A stretch of 64,000 nucleotides of DNA from Lutjanus erythropterus (lineage: Eukaryota; Chordata; Actinopteri; Lutjaniformes; Lutjanidae), in assembly GCA_020091685.1 (NCBI GenBank), contig CM034613.1, positions 16,822,932 to 16,886,931 of the forward strand, written 5' to 3'. Made by a program: the position numbers and the translations under genes. Positions 57,985 through 64,000 of this stretch are shown piece after piece. Position 1 is the first letter of the stretch, and the number at the start of each line of letters is the position of its first letter. A model generated the notes under the pieces. It did not search any database. It was not told the DNA's origin and saw only the letters and a program-made list of their open reading frames with translations.

Positions 57985-60900
57985 TCACATTTTAATAGAG
58001 AATTCACAGGGAGGATCAAACACTGTGAAACCAGGCATCCACCGCCAACTCTGAGCACATGGTTCATATTAAAAATTCTCGATCAACTTGTAAAGATTAA
58101 ACGAGACATTATAAAAAAACAAAAAAAAACATGAGACCAGTCTAGAGCTGATTTCATTGGGTCATCAGGTTAATACTTTATTTTGTTTGATTGCAGCAAA
58201 GAGAAAGAAAGGGGAGACGGAAACAAGGGGAGAGAGAGGAGAACAAGAAGAATGTCGGGAGAAGGAGACTACAGACTTTGGGAGAGCTGTGGCTACAAGC
58301 CTTTGTATCAAATCTAAAGACAAAGTCATCAGGCAACATTAAAACATCTTTTAAAAATAACATTAACATATTTTGTGGGCTCTATATGGCACAGTATTAC
58401 CCTAGACATGTACACGATACCAAAACAGTTTAGCCACACCCCTACATCTATGAACAGCTTCATAGCAAACAAAGCCATGAAATCTATCTCCAAATGATAC
58501 TTTCATTTCTCAAGAAAATGTTCATTTACTATTCAAATTTCTTATGCCATAACAAGGCACCTTAAACAGTTGAAATCTGGCAGATCCACATCTTACTATA
58601 GATAATTATTTAAATATCAAAGCAGAGGCACATTCATTTAAACTAAAACATACAGTAAATAGTTGTATATTACCACCAGATTCCAGTCCAGTCACTACAA
58701 TACGTCGATTTGCATGCTTTTGGTCTGTATGATAACCGTGATGGCGAACTATGGCATAAGAAATGGTCCAAAAACACAAACATGTCCATCTACAGGAATG
58801 GCTTGAGATATTGGAGACAGCAAGGCTTTTTTACACTGAAACTAACCCACAGAAAAGTGTCAAAAAACAAAACAAATCAAATCAAATCAAAACAAAACAA
58901 AACAAAACAAAACAAAAAAACAAAATAAAAAAAACAACAAAACAAAACAAAATAAAACAAAACAAAAAACAAAAACAGGTGGCCCATATACTGCCAAGGG
59001 GGTATGCTGCTTATAGGCAGATTTACAGTATTTTGGTTTTCTTATTCACGCTCTCACTCACGTGTCGTACACGAAACACCAGCCTACACGCAAAAGGCTT
59101 GTAACCACACCCGAGGGGATGCTTGTCGTGTGCCCCTGCAGTTAGGTCACGCTGTGTTTTAACACTCCAAAAGGCGCCCCAGTACCATCACACACACACA
59201 TAGCACACACACTGAAACATATGTACTTCATTCAGAGGAAGTGCAGTGCGTGAGTGTATGCTTGAGGGAAGAGGGAGAATTAAACAGCTCCTACATAGTG
59301 ACTGTGAGACGTCAGTGTGGCAGCTAGTTTTATGGAATATTTCCAAACTGCTGTCTGTCCTCTATTTGCACAGTGCGCTCTGACATGTGTCCGTTTTACA
59401 AGGTGCATGTCTGTTTACATTCTGTCAGCGCTATAATTATGTCATCTTTGCCTACAAACTTGGTGATTTTTAATCCTTAAGTTAGTTACTGTACTTTCCA
59501 AAGTTGGTTGGTACATGTTGTTGATAGTATTTCCTGTTTGTTTCATACTATTCTTTGGATTTCGTCATTTTCGGAAAGTCCTTTTTTCTTTCAAAAACTA
59601 AAATATGTCTGAAAATACACATTAACATGAATGCAACACATTATTAGCAAAGATAAATTGGCCTATTCGTAAAACCAAAAACAAAATAAGAAAACATTTC
59701 ATTTACACAACATTAACAAAAGGTCTTCATTTCAGAAACAGCTGGCAAAAGTGCAGAGGGTGAAGCTAATGCACCTAACATTAGCCGTGCTACAACTGCT
59801 GCTGACTTACAGGTAAGCATAAATGAGAGAAGAACTGAAAATATTCAGTGCAGTTTATGTAGTAGGGGGGCCTTGTTCTGTCTCTCTGCAGCTAAGGGGT
59901 CAATGACCTGAAAAACGTCAAAGGTCCCTGTCTCAGATAACCGTTAGCAATGATTCAAACTCCAAAGAAACAACATCTAATTCACCAAAATTGTCCTGGT
60001 TTGTCTTACCACTGTTTCACAAAACAAAAAATATGGTTTAGTGTAAATAAATCATTAATTCACTTTGTTAGATGTTAAAATATCACTGGGAGAGGAGCTA
60101 GAGGGAGATAAGTCATCAGAGAAGCAGTGAGGAGAAATGGTGTGTACAGCCAGAATATTTTCACATCTACATTTGTAAAATATAAGGTTTATTTTGACCA
60201 AACCAGAGTTTGTGATTGTTGAAACAGTGGGAAGATGAGCCAAAATATTTTTGGATCAGTTTTATTTAGTTACTGTCGATTTTGAAGAACAAAGAAGTTG
60301 GTACTAGTTAGCTAGCTAACATTGATTTACCTAAAAACAGTAACTTAATCATTGAAAAAAACAAATACAAAATAAAAATCACCAAAAGCGTCTTGCCTCA
60401 TTGTTCACTGCTTGATTAACAACAACTCTTTTTTGGTCAAAATTAATATATTTTTTATTGCGTTAAATGTGAAAATATCCTGGTGTTACACACCATTCCT
60501 CCCTGCTGCTTCTTTGATGTCCAATGTCGCTCTTGCTCCTCTCTGGATATTCTCACATTTAATGCGGTGAATTAAGGGTTTATTCCCGCCGAGCAGCGGC
60601 AAAATATGCCAAGACATTTTTAGTGAGTTTTAGTTTGAATGCAGAAGATGATGCTAGCTAGTTAGCAAACATTGCTAACGGTTATCTGATACACTCTGGT
60701 GATTAAAAAAGCACAAAAAACACTATATACAAAATGTCGATAAATACTTTTAACGATATGTATGAAGGTAACCAAAAAAGTGAAGTAACTAACTTAAAGA
60801 TGGAAAATTGCTTAGTTTATTGGTAAATTTAACGTTTCTATGGCGTTGACAGGAAGTAAAAAGACATGCAGCTCGTAAAACGGATATACGTCACATTACG

Positions 60901-62862
60901 TTGTGCAAGTAGAGAAGAGTGAATTAAAAAAAGAGATGTGGAATATGAAGAGGCCAGAAAATATGAAAGGAAACAGAAACAAAAGCTGTGCGCACAATGC
61001 CAGATTTGCTGAGGATATAAACGGTTAGGAAGCAAGTGTTGCTCATGCTTTGTGGATACAGAACCCAAGTTTACTGACATGTTCCTAGGACTACTGTATA
61101 TATGCATACCAGACGTTATACGGTTCTTTAACAGGTTATTTGTGTCAAAACAGAAACAAAAAAGGAACTGAAACCAACTCTACCATTAATGCAGCTGTAC
61201 TTCATTAACCTCATGACTAAATTTACATTCATATTTTTAAGTTTACTCCCCCTTTTCACTGAAGCCATTTTCCATCTGGTAAGAGGGCTAAACAACATAA
61301 ACAACAACATAGTTTAACAAAACAAACATATAGAGATAACATTACACATAACAAAAAGGCCCCCAGGAGGAGGGCACCTGGGGAGTTTCGGCCACCACTT
61401 TGGCTGCTAAGCTCAGCCTCTTCCTCCCTCTTATTAATGACACAGGGCAGGAGGGGAAATAGTTCAGGCTATTTCCAATCTCCCCTCAGTTGGGGTGCAG
61501 GACAACATTTTCTTTTGTCCCCGAAGTCACTTCTGTGGGGCTTTCTGACTCAGAGTCCAACAGCTTTGTGCCCATATATTTCTTTTCCTATCCAGAAATA
61601 ACTCAATACCCTGAATCCATTTTTTTTCTTTTTCCTTCCTTGCTATATCGCTTTCTTCTTCCTGGCTTAGGAAATGGAGCCTTTTCCTCTTCAAATCAAA
61701 GAGGAAAAGGCTTCGTAAGATGAAGGCTGACTGGTTTTTATTCTTTTCCTTTTTTTAAGTGAAGGAAATGAGATGAAAAACGGAAGTGCAATGGTCTACC
61801 AGCCTTTAATTCTTACCCAGTGGCCAGCTACATATCCAAAGCAGCTACAAGTGTCCTCTTTAAGTGACCACTACTTTTCTATTTTTGTGCACATAAGGTA
61901 TAAACTATGGTGAATGCTATACAGATCCTACAGTGTCATCTGGCCACAAAGTCGCCAGGTTAGTTGAGACATTAGAAGCTCAGATGATCTGTCATTGTCA
62001 TCGACTCGCGTCCAGCCATAGCATTGACTTATTAATGATTTGGATATGAGGAATCACTTCTAAATGCACTTCTACACATTGACCTACAGTAGCTATTCCA
62101 ACTAGAGTAGGAATGCTGTGTGCGTCTCACACGGAATGATCACGCCATTCACACTTCATCACTCACACACGCACACTTTCACACATACGCAGTAATACCT
62201 GCTTAAGCCCACCTCTGCATGCACAAATCCCTACACGCATGTGCATGTACATGTACATGCTCATATATAACTTTCATGGACAGTTTAACAACAGGATACA
62301 CCTGCATTCTCATTCGCTCATACAAACATACGCAAGTTTTGCTTAATGCGCCACCTCCAACTGTGTTGAGTAAGGACTCTTCTGTCTCATCCCTTATCCT
62401 TGCCCACACAAGCCTTCCCTGAAGAGCGTTTATCCTCGTTATGCGGTGACTATAAAGGGAAGCAGACTGAACTAATTTTTCACACAACACACACCCTGTT
62501 AGCAGTTCTTATTCTTATAGATAATATAATGAGTCAGAGAGGAAGATTAATCAAGCTCTAGAACTACGACACACTACAGCAAGACAGGAGAGATGCGGAG
62601 AAAGGTGAGTAAAGAGTAAAGAGAGGGGAGCGATGATACGTCATTGTAATATCAGCCTCTCTCCCCGTTTCTTTGCTCCTTCTCCCTTCAACCTACTCCT
62701 GATTTAATGCCTAGCTCTGATCTCTACTGAATAAAAGAGAGGCAGGGGCACTGTGCAAGTGTACTCAGTGACCCAGTGAGCACGCACCCCTCCCGCTCGC
62801 TCCCATCCTAAACAGGCCAGGCCGTCCCCATTGAAATATATTCCTCATAGTGCTTCTGTGTC
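57985..62862 (-). other. Non-coding region, possibly the long 3' UTR of the 62863 gene
   Basis: 4.9 kb with no convincing coding frame. A minus-strand AATAAA (plus TTTATT at 58177-58182) is one candidate end; other TTTATT words occur in between (for example near 60051 and 60261). Sequence next to the stop is less AT-rich. It includes an (AAAAC)n tract (58866-58976) and CT-rich stretches near 62640-62720. UTR status is inferred only from position. Confidence 0.4.
58866..58976 (+). repeat. (AAAAC)n/(AAATC)n simple repeat
   Basis: About 110 bp of AAAAC and related pentamers with poly-A interruptions. It may be the A-rich tail of an old retroposed sequence, but no body is recognisable beside it. 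Confidence 0.9.
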
Positions 62863-64000
62863 CTACGGTTTGCTGCCGCTGCTGTCTCGCTGCTTCTTGC
62901 TGCTGCCACTGCTGCTGCTGTAGAGGCTGGGGTTTGTCACGAGGGGGTGGGGCGCTGCGCCCATGTAGGGTCCAGCAGTGGCTGCGTAGTTGAAGATGGC
63001 GGGAAGGAAAGGCAGAGGCTCCACCTTGTCCCCTCCAGGTGCCATCATGTTCAGAGCAACAGGAAGAGCCGCCAGGTTGTAAGGGTAGGCCAGCAGCTGG
63101 GGCCCGTAGAGCAGCTGGTAAGGGTCCGGATAAAATGGCAGCTTAGCCAGGTCCCCGCCATTAGGGACCATCATTTTCCCCAGGGGGCCGAAGGGAAGTG
63201 CTCCAGCAGGATAGGAGGACATGAGCAGGTTTTCCTCCTGCTTCTTACCGGAGCGGTAGCTGTCCGGCACAATAAGGGGTAGGGGATAATTCTGAGCAGG
63301 GTAGCCCACTGGGGTGGCATCCCCCTGCTGAGAATCTCTGGAAGAAACAGTGTCCTGGTGCTCAGGCGGCTCAGGTGGTTGGGGGGCTCGGGGGAGAAGC
63401 AGAGCGTGGGCGGAGGGGCGGTCGCCGGCACCAGCTGCTCCAGTGGGCAGTGTGAGCCTGTCGAGTCCTTGTGAACTGGAGTGAACTGGGCGGTTGGCTT
63501 GAGCTAACAGTCCGACAGTTGAGGGGGACCGGCAGGGGGACTTAGGAGTGTGCCTGGAGTGTGAGGAGGGTCCATTCATAGTGGTTTGAGTGGGGATATG
63601 CTGGGGGGACGGCACAGGGCTCAAGGGCTCCTCTTTAGGGACCAAGAGAGACATCTGGTCCTCTGGGGCGTGTGCAACTCGACTCATTTGCTGGACCCTC
63701 TCTATCTCTTTTTCCCTCTCTTTTGCCATCTCTTTGTCCCTCTCCCTCTCTCTCTGTCTCTCTAGCTCCCTGTCTTTCTCTCTTTGCCTCTCTATCTCCC
63801 TCTCTCTGGCTAGAATAGAGGACATGGTCAGGTCTTGTGCTTCAGCGGGAGAGGGACTCCTGGACAACGATTGAACTCTGAGATCTTGGACCAGAGGTGG
63901 CTCCTCGTAACCTGCGTGCAGAAATATGCCACTCCCACCCTGCCTCTCTCTGTCCATAATGACCCCATCCCGTTTCACGAATCCCCCCTCAGAGATGAGA
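62863..64000 (-). CDS. C-terminal exon of an unidentified nuclear-type protein (5'-partial)
   Basis: An open frame of 378 residues plus TAG (62865-62863) that runs off the window edge with no start codon or clear splice acceptor. I do not recognise the family. Order of segments: a start rich in charged residues (SEGGFVKRDGVIMDRERQ), SLSRSPSPAEAQDLTMSSIL, about 45 residues of Arg/Glu repeats (EREIERQREKDRELERQ...) likely to form a single charged helix, VPKEEPLSPVPSPQ (close to a phosphorylation-dependent sumoylation motif KxExxSP), Ser/Pro-rich disorder, then an aromatic C-terminal block (KLPFYPDPYQLLYGPQ, YPYNLAALPVALNMM, LPAIFNYAA) and a Ser-rich, basic tail KKQRDSSGSKP. The ordered C-terminal block and non-repetitive codon use argue for real coding sequence. 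Composition suggests a chromatin or transcription co-regulator; that is inference. Its 3' UTR probably extends to lower coordinates. Confidence 0.8.
   Translation of the reverse strand, partial: LISEGGFVKRDGVIMDRERQGGSGIFLHAGYEEPPLVQDLRVQSLSRSPSPAEAQDLTMSSILAREREIERQREKDRELERQRERERDKEMAKEREKEIERVQQMSRVAHAPEDQMSLLVPKEEPLSPVPSPQHIPTQTTMNGPSSHSRHTPKSPCRSPSTVGLLAQANRPVHSSSQGLDRLTLPTGAAGAGDRPSAHALLLPRAPQPPEPPEHQDTVSSRDSQQGDATPVGYPAQNYPLPLIVPDSYRSGKKQEENLLMSSYPAGALPFGPLGKMMVPNGGDLAKLPFYPDPYQLLYGPQLLAYPYNLAALPVALNMMAPGGDKVEPLPFLPAIFNYAATAGPYMGAAPHPLVTNPSLYSSSSGSSKKQRDSSGSKP

Noticed and set aside
58710-59104. Frames across the (AAAAC)n tract
   Set aside because: Simple-repeat translation (KQNK units) only.
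62947-63874. Plus-strand frames opposite the 62863 gene
   Set aside because: Antisense of the better-supported minus-strand frame; the Ser/Leu-rich runs are the complement of the Arg/Glu repeats.
1-64000. CRISPR arrays, tRNA or rRNA genes, endogenous retroviral or Polinton-like elements
   Set aside because: No regularly spaced repeats, no cloverleaf or rRNA core sequence recognised, and no gag, pol, capsid or envelope motifs seen on either strand.

Overview
The window is nuclear DNA from a ray-finned fish, most likely a percomorph teleost. The evidence is vertebrate genes split by GT-AG introns, products that align residue by residue (from memory) with human vigilin, NEURL4 and SHBG, and AT-rich introns full of short inverted-repeat transposons of kinds common in percomorph genomes. 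I see no prokaryotic, viral or CRISPR-like content.

Layout. (1) Positions 1-17523, plus strand: the vigilin gene hdlbp from about human residue 93 to the stop, in 24 coding exons, with a probable 3' UTR to about 19.4 kb. It encodes all 14 KH domains, mostly one or two exons per domain. (2) Positions about 19.4-23.45 kb: the convergent interval between hdlbp and neurl4, containing a complete inverted-repeat element. (3) Positions 45607 down to 23533, minus strand: all 29 coding exons of neurl4 (1615 residues, six NHR domains plus a cysteine-containing C-terminal region). Intron 1 alone is about 7 kb and rich in repeats. (4) Positions 53542 down to 47310, minus strand: all eight coding exons of shbg, encoding sex hormone-binding globulin (394 residues, signal peptide and two laminin-G domains). 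(5) Positions 53.5-58 kb: repeat-rich intergenic DNA. (6) Positions 58-64 kb, minus strand: the last coding exon of an unidentified nuclear-type protein (62863 to the window edge), preceded on the plus coordinate by about 4.7 kb that may be its long 3' UTR.

The genes do not form one pathway. Vigilin is a cytoplasmic RNA-binding protein, Neurl4 a centriolar/ubiquitin-ligase-associated protein, and Shbg a secreted sex-steroid carrier. Neurl4 and shbg are tandem neighbours on the same strand (1.7 kb apart); both map to 17p13.1 in humans, whereas HDLBP is on 2q37, so the hdlbp-neurl4 junction looks like a fish-side rearrangement.

I did not find a new system. The items most worth a second look are the unidentified C-terminal exon, the possible ADP-ribosyltransferase-like C-terminus of Neurl4, Neurl4 low-complexity expansions, two inverted-repeat families sharing one terminal motif, a CTG tract against a splice donor, and a 95-bp duplication flanking a transposon. 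All alignments to human proteins are from memory; exon boundaries were checked for splice consensus and frame by hand.
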